From Candidatus Cloacimonadota bacterium (lineage in GTDB: Bacteria; Cloacimonadota; Cloacimonadia; Cloacimonadales; Cloacimonadaceae): a DNA stretch of 6,575 bases. Below, in pieces: positions 1 to 5,871 of this stretch (position 1 is its first letter; each line of letters begins with the position of its first letter). The position numbers were made by a program, and so were the translations under genes. The stretch lies in assembly GCA_028683635.1 (NCBI GenBank), contig JAQUHL010000119.1:1-6575 (forward strand). The letters run 5' to 3'. The notes under the pieces are model-generated. The model was not told where the DNA came from and made no database searches. It saw only the letters and a program-made list of their open reading frames with translations.

Positions 1-571
1 TGGTAATCAGGCTGTGTTCGGTAGCGGATTCGATCTCAAAATCCAAGGTGTGGGCAAAGCGGATAGCTCGTAAAATCCTTAAGGGATCTTCCCTGAAAGT
101 CCTATCGGGATTTGCTACACAGCGGATAATCCCCTCTTGGATATCCTTTTGGCCACGTTGTCCCAGATCCACCAGCAGCCCGCTCGAGATGTTCAGCAGC
201 ATGGCGTTGATGGTAAAATCCCGCCTTTGGATATCCTGTTCCAAGCTGCCGAAACTGACCCTTGGATTGCGTGAGTATGGCCGATAGGATTCCTGGCGGG
301 TCATTACAAACTCCAGCTTGTGCCTCCCATACTTCAGCATGGCAGTACCAAACTGCGCGTAAACCACGGGTGGACGGGTTTTCAGCTTCTTTGCCAGATA
401 GTTGGCGAGCCTGATCCCGCCCTCGGGGAGCTCAACGCAGATATCAAAATCTTCCGTATCTCTACCAAGAATAAAATCCCTCACACAGCCTCCGGCAAAA
501 TAGCTCCTGCCGGCAAATTCAGTATCTTGGATAAGATCGGATATGAGGTTGCAAAGCTGGCAAAGATTCAT
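1..571 (-). CDS. CCA tRNA nucleotidyltransferase / poly(A) polymerase family protein (C-terminus beyond window)
   Basis: Nucleotidyltransferase of the class II CCA-adding enzyme / poly(A) polymerase superfamily, which adds or repairs the 3' CCA of tRNAs in the cytoplasm. About 190 N-terminal residues are visible; the rest lies beyond the left edge. The head domain is clear: GGCVRD (27-32) followed by the metal-binding DFD (41-43), RRDFTINAM (116-124), then DPLRILRAIRFA (162-173), which begins the neck domain. The start is the ATG at 571-569, 2 nt after the hemW stop (TGA-GA-ATG), so translational coupling to hemW is likely. I see no strong ribosome binding site apart from the purine-rich end of hemW. 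The family includes CCA-adding, A-adding and CC-adding enzymes as well as poly(A) polymerases. The visible part does not separate them, so I give no symbol. Family assignment is secure; exact activity is not. Confidence 0.93.
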   Translation of the reverse strand, partial: MNLCQLCNLISDLIQDTEFAGRSYFAGGCVRDFILGRDTEDFDICVELPEGGIRLANYLAKKLKTRPPVVYAQFGTAMLKYGRHKLEFVMTRQESYRPYSRNPRVSFGSLEQDIQRRDFTINAMLLNISSGLLVDLGQRGQKDIQEGIIRCVANPDRTFREDPLRILRAIRFAHTLDFEIESATEHSLIT

Positions 572-573
572 TC

Positions 574-1713
574 TCAGCTCAAAAATTTACCGATCACCTG
601 GTTGGAAACGAACATGAATTCAGGCTTGAGCGCTAAGTGAGTGCCGCTGATATTTAGCACTTTATCCATCAGTGGCAGTTTTACAACGCTCTCAAAATCC
701 TTGAGCAGATCAGATCCAAAACGTGCCTGGTACTGCGCCAATTCGATTCCCCGTGTTTTACGCAGCCCCATCATCAGATAGTCCTCCTTTTGCTGCTTTT
801 CCTCGCAGAGTTCGCAGCTTGTCATGGTAATCCCTTTGTCCAGATCGGAGTAGTATTGCTCAAGGCTGGCAGGGTTGGTATAGCGGAAAGGTTCGATCCA
901 TCCTGCGGCCGAAGCTCCCAGGCCCAGATAGTTTTCCCAGTTCCAGTAGCAGAGGTTGTGCCTTGATTCAAAGCCATCGAGGGCGAAATTCGAGATCTCA
1001 TACTGCTCAAATCCATTATCATCCAGGGTTCTGCGGATTGTGTCATATTGCAGTGCCTGCATTTCATCATCTGGCAACAAGGGGATGAAGTCTTGCATGC
1101 CGGGGCTTTCCTCAAGACAAAGAAGATAGGTCGATATGTGCTGTGGTTCCAATTCCAGAAAGCGTTGCAGATTGTCTTTCAGATCCTGTAGACCCGAGCC
1201 GGGAAGACCATAGATCAGGTCACAAGATATGTTTCGGTAGCCATATTCTTTCAGCAGCCTGATCTTTTCCGGGATTTGGGAGACCTTGTGTTTGCGGCTC
1301 AGCCAGGCAAGCTGAGCATCATTCATGGCCTGGAGTCCAACGCTCAAACGGTTGATTCCGGTAGTGGCAAGGGCATCCAAAAAACTTTTTGTGATCTGGA
1401 TGGGATTGATTTCCAGGGTAATTTCCACGGTTCCCATATCCTGCCCGAAGAGCAGTTTGTCTATCAGGCTTTGGATATCGACCGCAGTCAATAGAGAGGG
1501 AGTTCCGCCTCCGAAATATATGCTGGCAGGCTGAATGGGGTAGCTGCCCGCGAATAGTTCAAGCTCTTTGTGCAGATAAGCCAGATAGCCCCGCATCTGC
1601 TGGCGATCGTAGGGCACCGAAAAAAAGCTGCAATAATTACACTTGCTCAGGCAGAACGGGATATGCAGATATATTGCCCGGGTTACTTTGCCAGGCGGAA
1701 TATCCTGTCCCAT
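574..1713 (-). CDS. hemW: Radical SAM heme chaperone HemW (coproporphyrinogen oxidase-like)
   Basis: 379-residue HemW-type radical SAM protein, typical length for the family. HemW binds heme and delivers it to target proteins; it is often misannotated as oxygen-independent coproporphyrinogen III oxidase (HemN). Seen in the sequence: the 4Fe-4S/SAM motif CxxxCxxC at C21, C25, C28 after YLHIPF; GGGTPS (68-73); YEISNFA (238-244); HNLCYW (252-257). The HNxxYW motif and the lack of HemN's extra Cys after the third cluster Cys (here YCSFF) favour HemW. The usual GxGAHS-like stretch is GLGASAAGW (264-272), a slight departure. The ATG at 1713 lies inside the end of lepB (31-nt overlap). No ATG, GTG or TTG codon lies between it and the radical SAM motif, so this start is preferred despite a poor Shine-Dalgarno. 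It is the middle gene of lepB-hemW-nucleotidyltransferase. Confidence 0.92.
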   Translation of the reverse strand: MGQDIPPGKVTRAIYLHIPFCLSKCNYCSFFSVPYDRQQMRGYLAYLHKELELFAGSYPIQPASIYFGGGTPSLLTAVDIQSLIDKLLFGQDMGTVEITLEINPIQITKSFLDALATTGINRLSVGLQAMNDAQLAWLSRKHKVSQIPEKIRLLKEYGYRNISCDLIYGLPGSGLQDLKDNLQRFLELEPQHISTYLLCLEESPGMQDFIPLLPDDEMQALQYDTIRRTLDDNGFEQYEISNFALDGFESRHNLCYWNWENYLGLGASAAGWIEPFRYTNPASLEQYYSDLDKGITMTSCELCEEKQQKEDYLMMGLRKTRGIELAQYQARFGSDLLKDFESVVKLPLMDKVLNISGTHLALKPEFMFVSNQVIGKFLS

Positions 1714-2597
1714 CTGATGTGTTTGCTATCATAGAGCTTGTTATACTCAATCCCTTTGGAAAAGAATATCAGGAAGGGTGTGCCCGTGATGTCCTGCCGG
1801 TCCAGAAATCCCCAGTAGCGGCTATCTTCGCTGACGTCCCGGTTGTCTCCCATCACAAAATACTTGCCTGCTGGAACCTTGATCGGACCAAACCAATCCC
1901 GGTTATAGATTCTCTGGTTATTTACCCGATAGGGATAGTACCAATCTATCTGACGGAAGTATTCAGGAATATCGTGTTCACCCATGGTTCGCTCGATATA
2001 ATCCACCGGCGTTTGAGGTGGAGGAGGATAGACCTCACCATAGCATTCATAACCCTGTTTATAGAGTTCGCCATTTACATACACTTCCTTGTTCCGGACC
2101 TCGATGGTATCCCCGGGCATGCCAATAACTCGTTTCACCACATTCTTCCTGGCATAGTAGGTGATATGGAAAAAGGTGAGCGGCATCCACTGGAAGGAAG
2201 TGGATTTGTTGATGTAGATGGGGTGGAAGATCTTGATGAAGTTATCTTTATAAAGAGGATGCTCAGGGGTGTTTTCCTCGATTTTGGGATAGCGGAAGGT
2301 AACAATCTCATCCCGCTGCGGATCCTTGAAGAGGTATTTCATCTTGTTGGCAACCAGATAGTCTCCCACCAAAAGGGTTTTTTCCATTGAGGAGGAGGGA
2401 ATCATGAAATTTTGGAATGTGTAGTTGCGGATGATCATCGCTACCACAAAGGCAAAGAGAATCGCTTCCACCCAATCCCGCACGAAGGGTTTGTGCTTGC
2501 GGAATCTTTGTCCCTCCGGAAGGGGTGTAACTGTGTAATCCAGCTCTGTCATGCCTTTCTTATGTTTTTCCTTGATCTGGTTCTTTGCCAGCTTCAT
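1683..2597 (-). CDS. lepB: Signal peptidase I
   Basis: Type I signal peptidase, the membrane-anchored serine protease that removes signal peptides from exported proteins on the outer face of the inner membrane. With the start chosen here it has 304 residues: a charged cytoplasmic N-terminus, one membrane segment (about 42-57), then the catalytic domain. Box B, FMIPSSSMEKTLLVGD, carries the nucleophile Ser70. KRVIGMPGDTIEV carries the general base Lys155. GDNRDVSEDSRYWG (250-263) is box E. Aromatic, proline-rich insertions between the boxes (about 103-150 and 184-232) lengthen the periplasmic part. The frame stays open upstream to 2819, but the ATG at 2597 has AAAGAGG (2607-2613) 9 nt upstream and gives the normal topology. 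A second candidate is the ATG at 2552 (MTELD), with AAAGG too close. First gene of the leftward unit, probably driven from the divergent intergenic region. Confidence 0.95.
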   Translation of the reverse strand: MKLAKNQIKEKHKKGMTELDYTVTPLPEGQRFRKHKPFVRDWVEAILFAFVVAMIIRNYTFQNFMIPSSSMEKTLLVGDYLVANKMKYLFKDPQRDEIVTFRYPKIEENTPEHPLYKDNFIKIFHPIYINKSTSFQWMPLTFFHITYYARKNVVKRVIGMPGDTIEVRNKEVYVNGELYKQGYECYGEVYPPPPQTPVDYIERTMGEHDIPEYFRQIDWYYPYRVNNQRIYNRDWFGPIKVPAGKYFVMGDNRDVSEDSRYWGFLDRQDITGTPFLIFFSKGIEYNKLYDSKHIRWDRIFRLAK

Positions 2598-2745
2598 ACA
2601 AAATAACCTCTTTGTTACAGGATATCGAAGCCAGAAAAAGAAAACTGCTCTGCTGTCAAGGAGATTGTACCGATAGATTTTACTTGACGATTCTTCGACC
2701 CCAATGAGCATATACCACATAGTCCCAAATCCGGGAGGAATGATG
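2598..2745. promoter_or_regulatory. Divergent intergenic region with possible back-to-back promoters
   Basis: About 150 bp between the divergent lepB and peptide genes. A perfect TTGACA lies on the minus strand (complement of 2654-2659), pointing at lepB. A TTGACG lies on the plus strand (2684-2689), pointing at the peptide gene. The two are 24 bp apart, back to back. The -10 partners are weak: on the plus strand CATATA/TATACC at 2709-2716, with a 19-21 nt spacer; on the minus strand nothing convincing at the expected distance. A plus-strand start near 2720 would put the peptide ATG at 2746 just downstream and exclude the upstream ATG at 2704. The promoter signals of this lineage are unknown to me, so this is tentative. 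Confidence 0.3.
2733..2738 (+). promoter_or_regulatory. Ribosome binding site that decides the peptide gene start
   Basis: GGGAGG lies immediately before three consecutive in-frame ATG codons (2740, 2743, 2746). Spacing is 1, 4 and 7 nt respectively, so only the third ATG is well placed. The upstream in-frame ATG at 2704 has no Shine-Dalgarno sequence. This is the strongest ribosome binding site near the gene and the reason for choosing 2746. Confidence 0.6.
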
Positions 2746-3057
2746 ATGATATCAGCTTTGCTCGTTATGTGCCCTGCCATCCTGGCTGCTATGGCCTTTG
2801 TTGCCCAGCGGCGTCCCAAACGCTTCAGAGCACTCTATTTGAAGCTTGGCATCTTTTTCTCCATGCTTCTTTCCCTCTTACTGGGCACCTGCTCTTTGTT
2901 AAGGCCAAGCAGGTCGGAAGTCTGCTATGGTCCTCCCGAATATTTCAATAATGGTAAAAACAATACCGAGATCGATTCCCTGGATGTGGTTAGGGACAAG
3001 GATCTAAATCCCAGGGTGGACGTTGAGTACGGCCCCCCCGAAGCTTTCAGGGATTAA
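2746..3057 (+). CDS. Small membrane or lipoprotein-like peptide with two YGPPE[YA]F motifs; putative substrate of the adjacent radical SAM enzyme
   Basis: 103 residues; no named family recognised. Order: hydrophobic segment (about 2-20), basic stretch QRRPKRFR (21-28), second hydrophobic segment (about 31-48), then a polar tail. The tail holds CYGPPEYF (60-67) and EYGPPEAFRD (94-103, the C-terminus), with an Asn/Asp-rich linker between. LLGTC (45-49) resembles a lipobox, but Thr at -1 is atypical. A TTG at 2839 would give a shorter, lipoprotein-like product (MKLGIFFSM... ending its signal at the same Cys); I prefer 2746 because of its ribosome binding site. The two motifs use different synonymous codons. 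The last 12 codons overlap the start of the radical SAM/SPASM gene. My recollection is that FCB bacteria encode small putative lipoproteins carrying YG-x-P motifs next to SPASM-type radical SAM enzymes. On that basis I infer it is a modification substrate; its function is unknown. Confidence 0.6.
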   Translation: MISALLVMCPAILAAMAFVAQRRPKRFRALYLKLGIFFSMLLSLLLGTCSLLRPSRSEVCYGPPEYFNNGKNNTEIDSLDVVRDKDLNPRVDVEYGPPEAFRD

Positions 3058-4138
3058 ACCCAAGCTATCTGTGCTGAAGCATCTGAACTACCGTCGGGAA
3101 GCACTGTCCCTATCCAGATTTTTCAAAAAGTTTGAGCTCCATCACCTCCAGACAGGTTTTTATCTTCCGCCCTCCTACGTGCTTTGGGATTCGACCCGCA
3201 GATGCAATCTCAATTGCCGGCACTGCGGAGCTTCCAAGGAGCACTATGATACCGAACTGAGCACCGCCCAGGTGCAGGATTTCATCTCCCAGGTGGCCAG
3301 CATCGGAACCTCCACCTTTGCCGTTACGGGTGGTGAACCACTGCTCAGAAGCGATCTTATCCCCATCCTGTCCCATGCTCATAGCCTGGGCCTGGCTACC
3401 GGAATTGCCAGCAATGGCTTTCTGCTGAATCGTGAGAAAGCATTCGAGCTGAAAGTGGCCGGGGTATCCTCCATCCAGCTTAGCCTCGATGGCGATGAAA
3501 CCACCCACAACCATATCCGCAGAAATGATCTCAGCTATCAAAAAGTAATCCAGGCCATCGCCCACTGCCGGGAAGCAGGTATCCCGAGGCTTACCATCTC
3601 GACGGTTGCCACGGATGAGAACATCCATATCCTTCCAGCTTTGAAGGATATCCTTCTCGACAATGGAATTGCCCATTGGAAGATCATTCCTCTGATGCCC
3701 ATCGGCAGGGCGGAAAAGACCCAGTTACTCCAAAGCAAAAGCCTCCTGCACAAGCTGCTCAATTTCGTCGCTGACCACAGATCTGAACTTCATATCTCCA
3801 CTGGTGAAAACCTTCCCTATCTGGGGGAGTATGAACTTCTGGTAAGAGAATACCCCACCTTCTGCCCGGTAGGGTTTTCTGCCTGTTGCCTGGGAGTGGA
3901 TGGCAGGATCCGGGGCTGCCCCGAAATGCCCGATACCCAGGATTTCTGCGAAGGCTCGATCTTACATCAGAGTTTTGACGAGATCTGGCAAAAAGGCTTC
4001 GCCCGGTATCGGCAAGCTCTGCTGAAGAAAGAAGATCCCCAGTGCAAAAGCTGTAATCTCTGGTCCAATTGCCGGGGAGGATGCTGGGTGATGCGTCTGG
4101 CAAAAGCACATTGTATAAAGGAGTTACTGGATGAGTAA
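3023..4138 (+). CDS. Radical SAM/SPASM protein, putative peptide or lipoprotein maturase
   Basis: 371 residues. Radical SAM motif CNLNCRHC (C61, C65, C68) after the lead-in LWDSTRR; TGGEPLL (102-108) is the SAM-binding GGE motif. The C-terminus holds a complete seven-Cys SPASM arrangement: C281-x12-G294-x4-C299, then C341-x2-C344-x5-C350-x3-C354, then C364. It matches the family pattern CX9-15GX4C-gap-CX2CX5CX3C-gap-C, so auxiliary 4Fe-4S clusters are expected. SPASM enzymes commonly modify ribosomal peptides or proteins (PqqE and AlbA types, sulfatase maturases). The peptide gene just upstream is the natural candidate substrate. The start used is TTG at 3023, with AGGG (3013-3016) 6 nt upstream; it overlaps the peptide gene by 35 nt. 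A GTG at 3071 is an alternative that would fit stop-restart coupling. A heme-pathway relative (NirJ/AhbC-like) is not excluded, but the small partner argues for peptide maturation. Confidence 0.85.
   Translation: MSTAPPKLSGIKPKLSVLKHLNYRREALSLSRFFKKFELHHLQTGFYLPPSYVLWDSTRRCNLNCRHCGASKEHYDTELSTAQVQDFISQVASIGTSTFAVTGGEPLLRSDLIPILSHAHSLGLATGIASNGFLLNREKAFELKVAGVSSIQLSLDGDETTHNHIRRNDLSYQKVIQAIAHCREAGIPRLTISTVATDENIHILPALKDILLDNGIAHWKIIPLMPIGRAEKTQLLQSKSLLHKLLNFVADHRSELHISTGENLPYLGEYELLVREYPTFCPVGFSACCLGVDGRIRGCPEMPDTQDFCEGSILHQSFDEIWQKGFARYRQALLKKEDPQCKSCNLWSNCRGGCWVMRLAKAHCIKELLDE
4117..4123 (+). promoter_or_regulatory. Ribosome binding site of mnmA, inside the maturase gene
   Basis: AAAGGAG, 7 nt before the mnmA ATG at 4131. 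It lies within the last codons of the radical SAM/SPASM gene. It fixes the mnmA start and suggests both genes sit on one transcript with mnmA initiated efficiently on its own. Confidence 0.7.
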
Positions 4139-5210
4139 ATATGCTCTTGGCATGAGCGGGGGAGTGGATTCCACGATGGCTGCCCTGATCCTGAAACAGC
4201 AAGGACACGAAGTGATTGGCGTTACCATGGCCATTTGGGACGAGAACATACCCCTCACCGAGTCCATCAAAAGCGGGTGCTTCGGCCCTGGTGAAAAAGA
4301 AGATCTCCAGGCAGCCAGGCAAGCCTGTGCCAAGCTGGGCATTCCCCATTATGTGATCGATCTTAAAGAGGAGTTTAAGTCCAATGTCCTCTCCTATTTC
4401 TGCTCCACCTACACTGCGGGGAAAACCCCCAATCCCTGTCTGATTTGTAACCAACGCATGAAGTTTGGCTTTTTGCCCCAAAGGCTGAGAGAACTGGGCA
4501 TTGATTATGACTATTTCGCCACCGGACACTATGCTCGCATATACTATAATGACCAGAGTGGCAGATATCAGCTCTTCAAAGCCAAAGATCCCACCAAAGA
4601 TCAGTCCTATTTCCTCAGCTTCTTAAGCCAGGAACAGCTATCCCGCACAGCCTTTCCCATGGGAGACTATCTGAAAGCAGAAATCCGGGAACTGGCTATT
4701 GCTTCCGGCTTCTCTGAGCTATCCATCAAACAGGAAAGCCAGGATTTCTTCGAATCAGACGACTATTCTATCCTCTTTCCGGATAATTCCTCCCCACAAG
4801 GAGATATGATCGATGTGGATGGCAAGGTACTTGCCCGTCACAAAGGACTGATTCATTATACTATTGGCCAACGCAAAAACCTGGGAATAGCCGGGCAAAA
4901 AGAACCCTACTATGTGCTTGCCCTCGATCCCCAAACCAATACAGTGAAAGTGGGACCCAAACGCTATCTTTATAGCAGGGAATTACTCTGCGAAAATGTA
5001 AACTGGGTTTCCACTGCCTGCCCTGCCTCAGGTTTCAGAGCTACTGCCAAGATCCGTTTGCAACATGAACCGGCATTTTGCCGGGTGGAGATAATCTCTG
5101 CTTCTTCGGTGAAAATCCTCTTCGATTCCGAGCAACTTTCCATCACTCCAGGCCAGGGAGTGGTGATCTACGATGGCGATATTGTCCTGGCGGGAGCTAT
5201 CATCAGATAA
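4131..5210 (+). CDS. mnmA: MnmA-family tRNA 2-thiouridylase with substituted second catalytic cysteine
   Basis: 359 residues, the usual MnmA length. MnmA makes 2-thiouridine at position 34 of tRNA-Lys, -Glu and -Gln: ATP adenylates the base, and sulfur arrives by a persulfide or cluster-bound route. Seen: the PP-loop SGGVDS (9-14); TPNPCLICNQRMKFG with C103 and C106, C106 matching the first catalytic Cys (E. coli Cys102); FATGHYAR (129-136); DQSYFLSFL (157-165); HYTIGQRKNLGIAG (242-255), entering the C-terminal barrel. The segment that normally reads ESQDICF, holding the second catalytic Cys (E. coli Cys199), is ESQDFFE here, with Phe207 at that position. GCFGPGEKED (49-58) is also unlike the commonest version. 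The start overlaps the maturase stop by 8 nt (ATGAGTAA). The protein may be a variant or paralogue rather than canonical MnmA; whether another mnmA exists in the genome cannot be seen here. Confidence 0.85.
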   Translation: MSKYALGMSGGVDSTMAALILKQQGHEVIGVTMAIWDENIPLTESIKSGCFGPGEKEDLQAARQACAKLGIPHYVIDLKEEFKSNVLSYFCSTYTAGKTPNPCLICNQRMKFGFLPQRLRELGIDYDYFATGHYARIYYNDQSGRYQLFKAKDPTKDQSYFLSFLSQEQLSRTAFPMGDYLKAEIRELAIASGFSELSIKQESQDFFESDDYSILFPDNSSPQGDMIDVDGKVLARHKGLIHYTIGQRKNLGIAGQKEPYYVLALDPQTNTVKVGPKRYLYSRELLCENVNWVSTACPASGFRATAKIRLQHEPAFCRVEIISASSVKILFDSEQLSITPGQGVVIYDGDIVLAGAIIR

Positions 5211-5218
5211 AGAGTTCG

Positions 5219-5282
5219 CGCAGATTTCCGCTGAGGGTTCACGCAGATTTCCGCAGATTTTTTAAAAGACGCAGATATCCGC
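5219..5282. repeat. Three spaced copies of a CGCAGATTTCCGC-like element
   Basis: CGCAGATTTCCGC occurs exactly at 5219-5231 and 5242-5254. A one-mismatch copy (CGCAGATATCCGC) is at 5270-5282. The first two are preceded by GTTCGCG- or GTTCACG-type bases, so the repeat unit is about 23 bp. All copies are in direct orientation, so they form no hairpin terminator, despite a short T run at 5258-5262. The stretch lies between the mnmA stop and the heptamer array and looks like intergenic repeat debris. Function unknown. Confidence 0.75.
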
Positions 5283-5306
5283 ATTCTACATCTTACATTT
5301 TACACT

Positions 5307-5871
5307 AATTCTCCATTCTCCATTCTCCATTCTCAATTCTCAATTCTCAATTCTCCATTCTCCATTCTCCATTCTCCATTCTCAATTCTCAATTCTCAAT
5401 TCTCAATTCTCCATTCTCCATTCTCAATTCTCAATTCTCAATTCTCAATTCTCCATTCTCCATTCTCCATTCTCAATTCTCAATTCTCAATTCTCAATTC
5501 TCCATTCTCCATTCTCAATTCTCAATTCTCAATTCTCAATTCTCCATTCTCAATTCTCCATTCTCAATTCTCAATTCTCAATTCTCCATTCTCCATTCTC
5601 CATTCTCAATTCTCAATTCTCAATTCTCAATTCTCAATTCTCCATTCTCCATTCTCAATTCTCAATTCTCAATTCTCAATTCTCAATTCTCAATTCTCAA
5701 TTCTCAATTCTCAATTCTCAATTCTCAATTCTCAATTCTCCATTCTCCATTCTCCATTCTCCATTCTCCATTCTCAATTCTCAATTCTCAATTCTCAATT
5801 CTCAATTCTCAATTCTCAATTCTCAATTCTCAATTCTCCATTCTCCATTCTCAATTCTCCATTCTCAATTC
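5307..5871. repeat. Heptanucleotide tandem array, 80 perfect units in two variants
   Basis: Eighty uninterrupted units of [A/C]ATTCTC fill 5307-5866 exactly (80 x 7 = 560 bp), followed by a partial AATTC to 5871. Only the first base of each unit varies: 51 units are AATTCTC and 29 are CATTCTC. I found no other substitution and no phase break. Run lengths from left to right: A1 C3 A3 C4 A4 C2 A4 C3 A4 C2 A4 C1 A1 C1 A3 C3 A5 C2 A12 C5 A9 C2 A1 C1. The left flank (5281-5306, cattctaca/cttacattttacac) resembles decayed units. The plus strand has no stop codon in any frame within the array; the minus strand meets TGA in AATTCTC units. It resembles the short tandemly repeated heptamers known from cyanobacterial genomes. 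There are no spacers, so it is not CRISPR. Function unknown. Confidence 0.98.

Noticed and set aside
574..1713. Oxygen-independent coproporphyrinogen III oxidase (HemN)
   Set aside because: It lacks the extra Cys after the third cluster Cys and has HNxxYW, which fits HemW better.
1674..2390. 238-residue plus-strand open frame
   Set aside because: It is antisense to lepB, whose catalytic motifs are intact. No recognisable family or ribosome binding site.
2704..2745. Upstream ATG at 2704 for the peptide gene
   Set aside because: It has no Shine-Dalgarno and overlaps a possible -10 region. GGGAGG correctly spaced to the ATG at 2746 is stronger evidence.
2598..2819. N-terminal extension of signal peptidase to 378 residues
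   Set aside because: The extra 74 residues have no family counterpart, and they run through the divergent promoter region and over the peptide gene. The ATG at 2597 has a good ribosome binding site and gives normal topology.
3759..4529. 256-residue minus-strand open frame
   Set aside because: It lies antisense to the SPASM cysteines and the MnmA PP-loop, both of which are clearly coding. Low-complexity shadow.
5251..5266. Rho-independent terminator after mnmA
   Set aside because: There is a short T run, but the preceding GC-rich copies are direct repeats and do not form a stem.
5307..5866. Repeat protein encoded on the plus strand
   Set aside because: All three plus frames are stop-free and would read (N/H)S(Q/P)FSIL repeats, but this is a by-product of composition. 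There is no start codon or ribosome binding site leading into the array.
5307..5871. CRISPR array
   Set aside because: The repeats are contiguous 7-mers with no spacers and no cas genes nearby.
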